Shown piece after piece: positions 41,235 through 50,112 of a stretch of 64,000 nucleotides of DNA; the first letter of the stretch is position 1, and each line of letters opens with the position of its first letter. Location: NCBI RefSeq assembly GCF_001717585.1, contig NZ_CP017042.1:1325001-1389000 (forward strand), given 5' to 3'. Made by a program: the position numbers and the translations under genes. This DNA is from Selenomonas sp. oral taxon 920 (lineage in GTDB: Bacteria; Bacillota; Negativicutes; Selenomonadales; Selenomonadaceae). The notes under the pieces were generated by a model, which was not told the origin of the DNA, ran no database searches, and saw only the letters and a program-made list of their open reading frames with translations.

Positions 41235-41305
41235 TTTGATCTCTCCTTCTCCTCTTTGACTTTATCTAAAATCCTTGCAGAGAAGTTGTCAACTTTATTT
41301 ATACA

Positions 41306-41990
41306 ACATCATCTTGCCCGAGCCGGGTACACCCACCATAAGGACGTTATGCCCTCCTGCCGCTGCAATCTCAAGCGCACGCTTCGCCTGATACTATCCC
41401 TGCACATCCGCAAAGTCATCGGTAAAGGCATTGTCTTTTGTGTCTTTGATTGGTTTTGGCGCAGAAGGAGTCAACTTCTCCGTACCCGTCAAATGACGCA
41501 CAAGTTGTGCCAAATTCTCAACCGCATAGACCTTCAGTCCGTCAATCAGGAGTGCCTCGTCTGCATTGGACGGTGCAACGTAGAACTCCGTCAGACCGTT
41601 CTCCCGTGCCGTAATCGCCATCGGAAGGATGCCGCTGATCGGACGGCAGTTCCCATCGAGAGAGAGTTCTGCCGAGAACAGTGCGCTCTGCACTGCCGCC
41701 TCGGGAACCATACCGTAGGATGCAAGGAGTCCGACGGCAATCGGCAGATCAAGCCCGGAGCTGTCCTTTCGCACATCGGCGGGCGCAAGATTCACCGTCA
41801 CCCTCTCCTGCCGCAGCTGAATGCCGGAGTTCCGAATCGCCGTGCGTACCCGCTCCTTCGACTCCTTCACCGACGTATCGGGAAGCCCCACCAGTTCAAA
41901 GCCCGGCAGCCCCGGCGACACATCCACCTCAACGTCGATAATCTGTCCATCTATCCCGAGGGTCGTCGCACCATAGGTCTTTGCAAACAA
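41306..41990 (-). pseudogene. comM: Second comM/yifB 5' fragment, with nonsense mutation
   Basis: The first 198 codons match the N-terminus of the copy at 38.1-39.1 kb but with scattered differences (for example TGTEKLTPSAPKPIKDTKD against [19 protein letters not shown]). A CAG-to-TAG change stops the frame at 41,394, and the sequence remains recognisable to GSGK before the IS3 side cuts it. The TTG start and about 70 bases of upstream DNA are shared by both copies. It is a diverged duplicate, not a recent copy. Confidence 0.9.
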
Positions 41991-42120
41991 GGGCCTTCCC
42001 TCCTACGTTTCAAATATAAGAAAATTATAACACAGGATAGGGGAAGATGGCTAATGATTCTTTGTGAAAAAATCTGCCTGTAGCAGCCCCCATGCGGGAG
42101 GCTCTACACATAATGAAGAA

Positions 42121-42552
42121 TTACGTTATCTCCTTATAATGCACCGTCAACGTATGCAGTCTTGTGCGGATCACATCTCTGAGTGCCAAAGGCTCGACTG
42201 TTTGCACTGCATCCCCATAGTGGATAAAGTAATCCGCGATGAACTCCTCCTCGCCCACATTGTAAAATCCATGGATATAGTACCGCCCATTCTCCTCCAC
42301 AAGTCGCATGGATGGATAGTGTTCTTTATAAAAGAAATCCCGTCCCTGTGCCGTAATCTCGACGACAAAGGAGAGTGCATCGACACGGCAATAGAGATCC
42401 TCTGCGGGATGAGCAAAGGATAAAAGTGGCATCCCCGTCACATCCGTACACTCCTCCACCACAGTGATGCGGCCACACCGAAAGACACGCGCCTGCTCCA
42501 TCTCGAAATCATGCGTTGTGTCATACCATAAATGTGATATAATGATAGACAT
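42121..42552 (-). pseudogene. WYL-domain regulator, probable C-terminal remnant
   Basis: 143 residues: a WYL/WCX-type region (ARVFRCGRITVVEECTD, VVEITAQGRDFFYKEHYP, YYIHGFYNVGEEEFIADYFIHYGDAVQTVEPLALRDVIRTRL). Intact proteins of this family carry an N-terminal HTH and are about 300 residues. There is no HTH and only a weak start site, so this is probably a truncated gene next to the comM fragment. A complete short protein cannot be excluded. Confidence 0.6.
42516..42543 (+). promoter_or_regulatory. Promoter of SAP-domain gene
   Basis: TTGTGT (42,516-42,521), 16 bases, TATAAT (42,538-42,543) with an upstream TG, so it is also an extended -10. It is about 48 bases before the start codon. Confidence 0.7.
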
Positions 42553-42590
42553 CTATTCGTCTGACCTGCTATTTACGAGGAGATGTCATT

Positions 42591-43199
42591 ATGACACAGC
42601 GTCCTGCATTTGATGAGATTCGCTCATATGAGGAGTTTATAAAATATTATTGGTATCGAACAGAACTCGTAGAGATTTGCAAAAAGCTTGGAATTGCACA
42701 CAGGGGGGTAAAAAAAGATCTCAATCACAACATTGCAGAATACTTTAAAGGGAACATAGTCAAAGCCACTCCCCAAAAAGAGCAGATGATATCATCTGGA
42801 GCGATTTCCTTGGACACACCATTACTTGCTTGCAACTTTTCGTTCAACACAAAGTTTAGAACATATTTCTCAAATCTGACGAGGGTTTCTCCCTTTAAAT
42901 TTACAGCAGATATGGCGACCGCATGGCGAAAGGTGAAAGCGGATCACGACACATCGTTTACTATACAGGACATGTTGAATGTATATAAGGGGATATCGAC
43001 GTATGCAAAGTATGATTCTTCTGTATGCGAATGGAACCGCTTCTTAAAAGATTTCTGCGCTGATCCCATAAATGACAAGTTCAAATCAAAATTAAAGGCA
43101 GCTGCTATCCTATGGCGAATTGTTCGTGATTCCGATCAACCTAAAATGTATTCACGCACATTAGTGCAAGATCATTTAAAACAACTCGAAAAGCTTTAA
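42591..43199 (+). CDS. SAP-domain protein (DUF6434-like)
   Basis: 202 residues. The first 55 residues (IRSYEEFIKYYWYRTELVEICKKLGIAHRGVKKDLNHNIAEYFKG) form a SAP-type helix-turn-helix DNA-binding motif. The later part (FTADMATAWRKVKADHD, YAKYDSSVCEWNRFLKDFCAD) resembles DUF6434. GAGGAG precedes the ATG and a good promoter lies upstream. Genomic role unknown. It is the last non-phage gene before prophage 2, though it could be prophage cargo. Confidence 0.75.
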   Translation: MTQRPAFDEIRSYEEFIKYYWYRTELVEICKKLGIAHRGVKKDLNHNIAEYFKGNIVKATPQKEQMISSGAISLDTPLLACNFSFNTKFRTYFSNLTRVSPFKFTADMATAWRKVKADHDTSFTIQDMLNVYKGISTYAKYDSSVCEWNRFLKDFCADPINDKFKSKLKAAAILWRIVRDSDQPKMYSRTLVQDHLKQLEKL

Positions 43200-43314
43200 G
43201 GATAACACTTCCTAATTAATTTGTTGACTGTATTGTAAGAAACGCTGATAACTGTAGTCCAACTTCTCTCAGCGCATCTTTTCCCTGCCAATGTCCCCCT
43301 TAGAGTACCAATCT
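43200..43314. other. Probable prophage 2 left attachment region
   Basis: No gene fits between the SAP gene and the recombinase stop. It contains an imperfect inverted repeat (CGCTGA...TCAGCG, about 43,242-43,275), as is common at serine-integrase sites. Placement is by position only. Confidence 0.35.
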
Positions 43315-44922
43315 TCATCCGCTTTGTTTCCTTAAATAGAACAAACCTCTACATCCATCAACGCCGCTCTCAATCCCGCCCTTGAAAACAACAACTACCG
43401 CGCCGTCCTCCTTAACTACAATGTGATCGAGCAGTCCACTCCATAGCTCCTCGTCAAACGCAAGCTGCTCCCCGTCGATACCACATACCACTTGAATCAT
43501 GGTCTCCAAGGTCTTTCTCTTGCCCTCCCTCTCGGCAATTTGCTCGTCCAACCTCGCTAGATGCCCCTGCTTTTCCACATAGAGTGCGCGAATCTCATTT
43601 TCCTGTTTCAGATACGCATTCTGATCCTGTGCCACCCGTGCATTCTCACGAATCAGTGTTTCAAGCCGTTCTGCCAAAACACCGAGTTCCTGCTCTGCTC
43701 TGTTACGTTCCTCCGTCAGCTCTACCGTTTGGCAAACGTCGTCAATCAGGGATCGGAGTTCCGCAATTACGTTCTCTTTCACGTCCACCAAGGAGTTCAG
43801 TGCTTTGACGAAAATCTGTTTGATCTCATCCTCTGTCAGATGTCTTGTATTGCATGGCTTTCCCTTGTGGGTATATTTCTTGTTGCAGCGGTAGATGACT
43901 CTGCGGTACTTATCCGTCGAATGCCATACCTTCGCCCCGTACCAACCGCCACAGCAGCCGCATTTGATTTTGTTCGCAAAGATGCTCACACCGCTGTGCT
44001 TGCCGTTCTGCTCTCTACGCTTTATCTCCGCTTGCACAAAGTCGAACAAGTCCGGCGGGATAATCGCCTCATGATGCTCCTCCACATAATACTGCGGAAT
44101 CTCGCCCGTATTCTTCCGTCGCGTCTTATCGAGGAAATCCGCCGTATACTCTTTCTGGATCAGTGCATCGCCACGATACTTCTCGTTGGTAAGAATGGAG
44201 CGCACTGTGGAGATGTACCACTTGTCCTTTCCCGACGGGGATTTGATTCCCCGCTTCTCCAACTCCTTGGTAATGGCATAAAAGGATCGCCCGCCAAGGA
44301 AGAGTTTGTAGATGAGCCTTACGATTTTCGCCTGCTCCTCGTTGATTTCGAAGTCCTTGTCATAGCCGAGGAACGCGCTGTAGCCCACACTGGTCTTGCC
44401 CTCGGCGAACTGCTTCCGCTTGCCCCATGTGGTGTTTTCCGAGATGCTGCGGCTCTCCTCCTGAGCCAGGCTGGACATAATCGTGATAAGGAGTTCTCCG
44501 CGCGAATCGAACGTCCATATGTTCTCCTTTTCGAAGTAAATTTCTACGCCATGTTCCTTGAGCTTTCGGACGTTCTGAAGTGAATCCACAGTGTTTCTTG
44601 CAAAGCGGCTGACAGACTTTGTGATGATGAGGTCAATCTCACCGGCAAGGGCATCCTCGATCATCTGGTTGAACCCATCCCGCTTCTTTGTGTTGGTTCC
44701 ACTGATCCCTTCATCCGAATACATGCCGACGAAATCCCAGTCTGCACGGCTCTCGATGTAGTTCTTATAATGCGCCATCTGCATCTCATAACTGGAAGCC
44801 TGTTCTTCATGGTCAGTGGAAACTCTGGCATATCCTGCCGTTCTGCGCCGCCTTGGTTCTGCCGTAACCTCAGAACGAAAGATTTTAGGGCTTGCTGGGA
44901 TGACCCTCACTGTCTTTGCCAT
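43315..44922 (-). CDS. Large serine recombinase B
   Basis: 535 residues. Resolvase domain with the catalytic Ser in YARVSTDHEEQ (S35) and the Arg cluster (SVSRFARNTVDSLQ, EESRSISENTTWGKR); recombinase domain (GYSAFLGY to about 290); zinc ribbon CGCCGGWYG...CNKK...CNTRHL; and a C-terminal coiled coil (about 400-480). Integrates or excises the prophage. It overlaps recombinase A by 16 bases, so the pair is co-translated and probably acts together. Confidence 0.93.
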   Translation of the reverse strand: MAKTVRVIPASPKIFRSEVTAEPRRRRTAGYARVSTDHEEQASSYEMQMAHYKNYIESRADWDFVGMYSDEGISGTNTKKRDGFNQMIEDALAGEIDLIITKSVSRFARNTVDSLQNVRKLKEHGVEIYFEKENIWTFDSRGELLITIMSSLAQEESRSISENTTWGKRKQFAEGKTSVGYSAFLGYDKDFEINEEQAKIVRLIYKLFLGGRSFYAITKELEKRGIKSPSGKDKWYISTVRSILTNEKYRGDALIQKEYTADFLDKTRRKNTGEIPQYYVEEHHEAIIPPDLFDFVQAEIKRREQNGKHSGVSIFANKIKCGCCGGWYGAKVWHSTDKYRRVIYRCNKKYTHKGKPCNTRHLTEDEIKQIFVKALNSLVDVKENVIAELRSLIDDVCQTVELTEERNRAEQELGVLAERLETLIRENARVAQDQNAYLKQENEIRALYVEKQGHLARLDEQIAEREGKRKTLETMIQVVCGIDGEQLAFDEELWSGLLDHIVVKEDGAVVVVFKGGIESGVDGCRGLFYLRKQSG

Positions 44923-46397
44923 CGGTATGCGCCTCCTTCTTTGAGGTGAAATATGACTTCATCATCGGATATGGCAATCCACTCGACGTTCTGCACAATC
45001 TTTCCCTCGTAGCCATCGCCGAACAAGGATTCTGCCGCTTCTTTGAGTTCGGATTCGGGCAGCCGCTTCAGTCGACACTTTGTTCGCGGCTGACTGCAAG
45101 ACCACACCTTAGTTCTCTTTGTCCATGTATCGCGCTCACACTTGCTGTCGCAGGAAGCGCAATACACTTTGTTCGTGAAGGGATTGCTGCCGCGCTGCCC
45201 GTTGTAGATTCGGGCAGTCTTTTTTATGCGACCATTGGTTAGGTGAAATTCCACACAGTCATTGTGAATGACGATCTTAGAGACTTTGCGTCTGAGTTCT
45301 GCGGCATCAAACTCATCCTTCTGCATGACGGTTCTGACCGCAGCCACAAGTTCCTCTTCCTTGATTGGACGGCTACCACAGGATTCCCTACCCTTCCGCT
45401 CTCTCGTATTGCAGCCCCACCGTCTGTACTTCCCGGCGGTTCTTCTGCTGAAGCCGCCTCCGCAACATCCGCATTTCACCATTCCGGAGAACGGAAGAAC
45501 AGGATTCCGATTCACAGCCCGTTCGGCTCTCCGTTTCCGTATCTCCTGCGCCTTATCGAAGTCTGTCTTTGACACCAGAGGCTCGAACGTCCCCTCCACC
45601 AGATACATGGGAAGTTCCCCTTTATTCCGCTTGCGGATATGACCTTCTGTGATGTAGTTCTTCTGCAACGCCATCGTGCCCGTGTAGGAGCAATTTGAGA
45701 GGATGTCCTTTACCGTGGTCTGCTCGATGGGTCTCCCCTGCCGTCCCATAATTCCATGCTCTGCGAGACTATTTGCGATGGCATAGGCAGATTCCCCGGC
45801 AAGGTATCTTCGGTAAATCTCCTTGACGACCTTGCCCTCGGCAGGAACAATGCGAAACATCTCTCCGTCCCATGTGTAGCCGTACGGTGCTTTATGTCCG
45901 TTCGGAATCCCCTCTGCGAACCGTCGCCGCACGCCCCACCGAATGTTGTCACCAATGCTTCTGCTCTCTTCCTGCGCAAAAGATGCGAGCAGCGTCAAGA
46001 GGAGTTCTCCGTCCTCGGATGTGGAATCAATGTTCTCGCGCTCAAAGCGGACGGCAATCCCCTTCTCTTTCAGTCGTCGAACGGTATGAAGGCAATCCAC
46101 GGTATCTCTGGCAAAACGGCTGATGCTTTTGACGAGCACCAAATCAATCTTCCCGGCGTTGCAGTCGGCGATCAGTCGCTTGAACTCATCTCGGTGTGTA
46201 GTGCTTGTCCCTGTGATTCCTTCGTCTGCGTACACGCCGGCATATTCCCACGCAGGATTGTTTTGGATGAGAGCACTGTAGTAACTGACCTGCGCCGCAA
46301 GGGAGTGGTGAAGCGTATCCACAGAAACGCGCGCATAAGCAGCCACACGCAGCTTTTTCTGCAATACAGTGCTTGGTTGAACCCGTCGTATCTTCAT
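44907..46397 (-). CDS. Large serine recombinase A
   Basis: 496 residues from the ATG at 46,397 (GGAGGGA upstream; the longer upstream frame has no start site). Catalytic Ser in AAYARVSVDT (S25); SISRFARDTVDCLH and QEESRSIGDNIRWGVR; recombinase domain starting GHKAPYGYTWDG; zinc ribbon CGCCGGGFSRR...C...RESCGSRPI; then a second Cys-rich part (YCASCDSKCERDTW). It differs clearly from recombinase B, so this is not a recent duplication. Confidence 0.93.
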   Translation of the reverse strand: MKIRRVQPSTVLQKKLRVAAYARVSVDTLHHSLAAQVSYYSALIQNNPAWEYAGVYADEGITGTSTTHRDEFKRLIADCNAGKIDLVLVKSISRFARDTVDCLHTVRRLKEKGIAVRFERENIDSTSEDGELLLTLLASFAQEESRSIGDNIRWGVRRRFAEGIPNGHKAPYGYTWDGEMFRIVPAEGKVVKEIYRRYLAGESAYAIANSLAEHGIMGRQGRPIEQTTVKDILSNCSYTGTMALQKNYITEGHIRKRNKGELPMYLVEGTFEPLVSKTDFDKAQEIRKRRAERAVNRNPVLPFSGMVKCGCCGGGFSRRTAGKYRRWGCNTRERKGRESCGSRPIKEEELVAAVRTVMQKDEFDAAELRRKVSKIVIHNDCVEFHLTNGRIKKTARIYNGQRGSNPFTNKVYCASCDSKCERDTWTKRTKVWSCSQPRTKCRLKRLPESELKEAAESLFGDGYEGKIVQNVEWIAISDDEVIFHLKEGGAYRWQRQ

Positions 46398-46431
46398 GCT
46401 AGTCCCTCCTTTCCACTCCCATATTCCCGTA

Positions 46432-46617
46432 CTATCCGCACGATAGCAAGTCAATATCTGAAAATAGAAGCCCGATGACGGGACGATATTTCTCGCGCAT
46501 TTTCGCTTCAAACGCAAGATACTCGTCCTCTGACAAAAGCCCGCTCTGCAGCATTTTCCATGAAGCACGCATCACCATCTGATACGTCATTTCCCGAAGC
46601 CCTTCTTCCTTGCTCAT
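46432..46617 (-). CDS. SHOCT-domain protein
   Basis: 61 residues; the ATG at 46,617 follows GGGAGAT. The core WKMLQSGLLSEDEYLAFEAKMREKY is a SHOCT domain, a short oligomerisation/nucleic-acid-associated motif. It is the first gene of the recombinase operon and is often seen there in firmicute phages, so a recombination-accessory (directionality) role is possible but unproven. Confidence 0.85.
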   Translation of the reverse strand: MSKEEGLREMTYQMVMRASWKMLQSGLLSEDEYLAFEAKMREKYRPVIGLLFSDIDLLSCG

Positions 46618-46675
46618 CTCAACATCTCCCTTCATGAAGCAGCGGACAAAACCGGCTCTTGTGGTCACCCAAAAA

Positions 46676-46708
46676 GTAAAAAAATAACCCGACGATCATT
46701 CGCCGGGC
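46676..46708 (-). terminator. Late operon terminator after holin
   Basis: CCCGGCGA and TCGTCGGG (46,707-46,700 and 46,695-46,688) form an 8-bp stem with one G-T; TTATTTTTTTAC follows on the minus strand. It ends late transcription before the recombinase operon. Confidence 0.85.
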
Positions 46709-46727
46709 GTTGAGGTTGTTATGTATC

Positions 46728-47120
46728 TTACTGATTTTTAAGACTATGCATCATGTCCTGCAATTTCTGTGGGACGGGAAGCCCCATCCGTGCTGCGTTC
46801 TCGATGATCGAGATTCCTTCGTTCGAGATGTAGAAGAAGATCACCGCAGAGCGCAGGACGCATCCGCTTCCAATGATGTGAACATCTAACACATTCGCCA
46901 CACCCACAAGAGTAAAGATGCAGACCTTCTTGCAGATCCCCTTGAAGCCGATGGTACTGGACAGTTTCTTTTCCACAATCGCACGGAGAACTCCCGTGAT
47001 GTAGTCCGTCGCAACAAATACGACGAGGGCATAGAGCAGATCGTCAAAGCTGCCGAGGAACTCCCCGACTACGATGCCGATGCCCGCCGCATAGAGACGT
47101 ATTGTCAAAATCTGATCCAT
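46728..47120 (-). CDS. Phage holin (holin 4/TcdE-like)
   Basis: 130 residues. Membrane-type segments are LYAAGIGIVVGEFL, LLYALVVFVATDYITGVL and VCIFTLVGVANVL, followed by a charged C-terminus: the layout of the phage_holin_4/TcdE group. It would form holes that let the amidase reach the wall. The ATG at 47,120 is preferred (AGGAGG 8 nt upstream) over a GTG three codons earlier that would sit on the ribosome site. No endolysin is adjacent. Confidence 0.88.
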   Translation of the reverse strand: MDQILTIRLYAAGIGIVVGEFLGSFDDLLYALVVFVATDYITGVLRAIVEKKLSSTIGFKGICKKVCIFTLVGVANVLDVHIIGSGCVLRSAVIFFYISNEGISIIENAARMGLPVPQKLQDMMHSLKNQ

Positions 47121-47121
47121 A

Positions 47122-48195
47122 TCAGACACCTCCTGCTTTCTTCCATTTATTGAGATTGCTCATCCTGCGCAGACGGTAGTTATAGCATCCACGCATTAGT
47201 TCTGTAAACTGACCGTCTTTCCATAAATATAATGGCGATCCCGTGCTGACAAGATATTTCCCCTGTCCCAGAGGGCAGAGACTTGTACGGGCAGTCGGAT
47301 TCGTTTCCAGTTCCATGAGCAGCTCGTCCTTTGCACTGTAAATCTTTGAAATGTACTTTTTCCCAGAGATAAGATAGTCAAGATTTGCAGGAAAGCGCAT
47401 ATACATGCCGTCATGGAGAGGATAGCGGATGCTGTAATCCGGTGCGCTCCATCTGCTTTCCGAAGTATGAGATTCCCCTGTAACAGAGTCTCTTGACGTT
47501 GTTTTGGTTTTCTCCATCCAAGGCTCAAGATTGCTGCCATCGAAGAACACATAACGGTCTGTGCTGACATGACTTCCGCCTCCCCCATGCTCTGATGTTG
47601 CGTGCCATATCATCACTTTGAAGTTCCCAGCTTTATCCACCCGCCCGCCTTCTGTTTGACAGCTATAGAGGTCAGTGGGACCGGATACGGCGGGAGCACC
47701 AAACATCTGCACAAGATCGTATGCGGCGATGATCTCTCCGTTGCGTTTGACAGAGAGAATACTGTCACGCTGATCTGCCCCGATGAGCGGGAACACGAGA
47801 GCATTGACAGCTTCAAGGGTATAGAGATTTCCCCGCTCATCCATTTCGGCATCAAGCATTCCATAGCCTGTAACATACGCGAAGTGGCGACTGCTGTTGA
47901 CCATCCATATATCCTCTTGGGAAAAACCGAGCGGATGAATCTTTCCTTTTGCATAGTATGAATGGAGCATCTGGTTTTTTTGATCCTTCCACTTTATCTG
48001 GAGGAGCGGTATGCCGGAAAGGACATTCGTCGGAACATAACTGCCGCCGCCCTCGGCTTCATGCCCGTAGACGCAGCGACCATCCGTCCAGATCCATTCA
48101 CCCGGATAAACAGAACGATTCCCTATGCAGGTAAGCCACGATCCGTCAGCAAGCACTTTATTTCCGCTCACAGCTTTCACTCTAGCCCTGTGCAT
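47122..48195 (-). CDS. Phage tail-tip/fibre protein, complete copy
   Basis: 357 residues (MHRARVKAVSGNKVLADGSWLTC...). It begins with a beta-type domain, then has propeller-like strands (DIWMVNSSRHFAYVTGYGMLDAEMDERGNLYTLEAV, LVSTGSPLYLWKDG). The last virion gene before the holin, so a tip or fibre is likely. The N-terminal 246 residues can be compared with prophage 1 (1-740) and are similar throughout. Confidence 0.78.
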   Translation of the reverse strand: MHRARVKAVSGNKVLADGSWLTCIGNRSVYPGEWIWTDGRCVYGHEAEGGGSYVPTNVLSGIPLLQIKWKDQKNQMLHSYYAKGKIHPLGFSQEDIWMVNSSRHFAYVTGYGMLDAEMDERGNLYTLEAVNALVFPLIGADQRDSILSVKRNGEIIAAYDLVQMFGAPAVSGPTDLYSCQTEGGRVDKAGNFKVMIWHATSEHGGGGSHVSTDRYVFFDGSNLEPWMEKTKTTSRDSVTGESHTSESRWSAPDYSIRYPLHDGMYMRFPANLDYLISGKKYISKIYSAKDELLMELETNPTARTSLCPLGQGKYLVSTGSPLYLWKDGQFTELMRGCYNYRLRRMSNLNKWKKAGGV

Positions 48196-48199
48196 CGTC

Positions 48200-48430
48200 T
48201 CACGCTCCCACGATAACGGCGGTACCGCCCCTAGAAATCTGTACCCACACAAGACATCCGTCACTGGTGTTGCAGTCTACTGCCGCACGGAAAGGATACG
48301 ACCGCTCGCCGATATGAACACGTCCATTCTGAATCCTGCCGCGCCGCGCCTGTGATTCACCCACTTGTGCGTTCTTTATCCCCGTCCGTATTGCTGACGC
48401 AAGCCCCATAACGCCGTGCATCAAAACCAC
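48200..48430 (-). CDS. Small phage tail-region protein (prophage 2)
   Basis: 76 residues, ortholog of the gene at 745-975. Differences are concentrated at residues 12-28 (SAIRTGIKNAQVGESQARR), while the GRVHIGERSYPFRAAVDCNTSDG core is unchanged. It overlaps the end of the upstream tail gene. Confidence 0.75.
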   Translation of the reverse strand: MVLMHGVMGLASAIRTGIKNAQVGESQARRGRIQNGRVHIGERSYPFRAAVDCNTSDGCLVWVQISRGGTAVIVGA

Positions 48431-50112
48431 CTCACCATCTTGATGGTCTGCCGCAGAAGGCGCGGCGTAAGCTCCACCGTATTGGACTGCAAAAAATACT
48501 CGTGTCCTTCGAAGCGGATGCGCTCGGTGAAATCAACGATGTGGTCAATATCCGGAACGCCGCTACGAATCCGTGCGTGAATCTCCACCGTAACCGTCTC
48601 CTGTGTTTTGCGATTGAGCCATTCGATCTCGCTCGTCAGCATCCGTAAATATTCTGCGCCCACAACGGGAAACTCGGTGTCGATGAGCGAGGAATACGGC
48701 AGCGTATCATCACTGGCATAATGAGCACCAAGGCTGAGATTCGACTGTTCGACGGTGAACTGACTTGCCTTGCCGCCGGGCTTGCCCTGCGACAAGCTGC
48801 TGCCCTCCAATACGCCGTCCACATAGACGGTAGTCGCATACCATCCGTAGCCGAGCGGCGCGTGGTAGGTGATGCGTTCCGTTCCCTTTTCTCTGTTCCA
48901 GTCCTCCCAGTCATATTCATTGTGCTTCTTCCCATCATTGACCGCCTCGGTGGTACGTTCCCACTCCTTGAAGAGATAGACATCGCGCCCCGTAGTGGCG
49001 TAGGCGTAATCTGTGCGGCTTGTCGAGCCGTCCGTGTTGTGCGTGCGTTTCTCGGCAAGATATTCGCCATCATAGGAGTATGTGCTGTATCCGTTCTCAT
49101 TCGTCTCGCGCACGAGGAAGCCGTTGGAATACGTTCTGCTGATTTCTTTGAATGAAATCGTACCTGTGAAGGGAACAGGCGTGGCATCCTCCTCATTGTG
49201 CGCTCCACTTTCATGATTGTTGTTCGCGCTGTGCCAGACGGAGCGCAGGAGTTTTCGCTCTACGGTCGGCTGTGCGTGCGGCCAGTTCGTAATATCGACC
49301 ACGGATTCCTCCATACCGCGCTGAATGATATGGAGTGTGTCGCCCCGTATGAACACATTGATCTGACGCTGCGGCAGTTTTGCCGTCCATCCGAAGAGTG
49401 CGGAGATAAAGTCATGATACGTCATTCCACTCCCCTCGAAGTTCTGCGACGGTGTGAAATCATCGGTCAGACGATGAAGCCGAAGCCCGAGTGCCGATGC
49501 AATTTCCGCCGCATAGCGCGAGACCTTCGCCCGCTCGACGTAGATATGGATGGGCGTGTAGAGGAGTGTGTCTTTACTGTACGTTCCCTTGACAGACTGC
49601 ACGATTCCGCGCTGACTCGTTTCCTCCACGAGAAAGCGAAAGGCATAGTCCATCACCCGCCCCTCTACAGTCGCGCCAATGGAGAGAGGATTCACCGTTT
49701 CGAGTTGAATGTTATCCGAGAGACTGAGTTCGCCGAGCGTCACGGAGAATGAGCGAATGCCGCGCTCTCTAAACTCTGCATAGGTCAGTGTATGAGGAAT
49801 CTCTATCCTCGTATCTGCAACAATACGTGACTGCTTAATGAGCGCCCGCTTCGTATCTGCCAACGCTGCTTCGCAATGACCGATGCGCCGCTGTGTGTCA
49901 CTCGTTACTGTGATTTTCTTGACAATCCGAATATCGCGCAGGGTATCTGCACGCATGGCGATGGATGTGTTGAGACGGCGCGACGTATCTCCGCTGACCT
50001 GCACGGGCTGACGGAATACGGGAATCACTGTGGCGTATATAATCGGTTTGAGGTGAATACGCCCCATCGGCAGCCACGAAATGCAGACGGCAGGTTTCAG
50101 CTTGATGCTCAT
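48421..50112 (-). CDS. Phage tail protein, 563 aa (prophage 2)
   Basis: Ortholog of the gene at 966-2654, with the same ATGA-type overlap at its start and the same YD-like beta-strand repeats. About nine in ten residues agree. The ATG at 50,112 follows GGAGAGCGGG. Confidence 0.8.
   Translation of the reverse strand: MSIKLKPAVCISWLPMGRIHLKPIIYATVIPVFRQPVQVSGDTSRRLNTSIAMRADTLRDIRIVKKITVTSDTQRRIGHCEAALADTKRALIKQSRIVADTRIEIPHTLTYAEFRERGIRSFSVTLGELSLSDNIQLETVNPLSIGATVEGRVMDYAFRFLVEETSQRGIVQSVKGTYSKDTLLYTPIHIYVERAKVSRYAAEIASALGLRLHRLTDDFTPSQNFEGSGMTYHDFISALFGWTAKLPQRQINVFIRGDTLHIIQRGMEESVVDITNWPHAQPTVERKLLRSVWHSANNNHESGAHNEEDATPVPFTGTISFKEISRTYSNGFLVRETNENGYSTYSYDGEYLAEKRTHNTDGSTSRTDYAYATTGRDVYLFKEWERTTEAVNDGKKHNEYDWEDWNREKGTERITYHAPLGYGWYATTVYVDGVLEGSSLSQGKPGGKASQFTVEQSNLSLGAHYASDDTLPYSSLIDTEFPVVGAEYLRMLTSEIEWLNRKTQETVTVEIHARIRSGVPDIDHIVDFTERIRFEGHEYFLQSNTVELTPRLLRQTIKMVRWF

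Larger units (their letters stand above)
39960..41293 (-). mobile_element. IS3-family insertion sequence
   Basis: About 1.33 kb with imperfect terminal inverted repeats: the left end reads GTTGACAAATTTCTCACAAG, and the right end on the other strand GTTGACAACTTCTCTGCAAG. Two overlapping transposase frames lie inside on the minus strand. No target-site duplication is evident, which suggests later rearrangement at the ends. Confidence 0.88.

Noticed and set aside
43315-46397. Recombinases A and B as a recent duplication
   Set aside because: They differ throughout, including the zinc-ribbon regions and C-termini; only the general family motifs agree.
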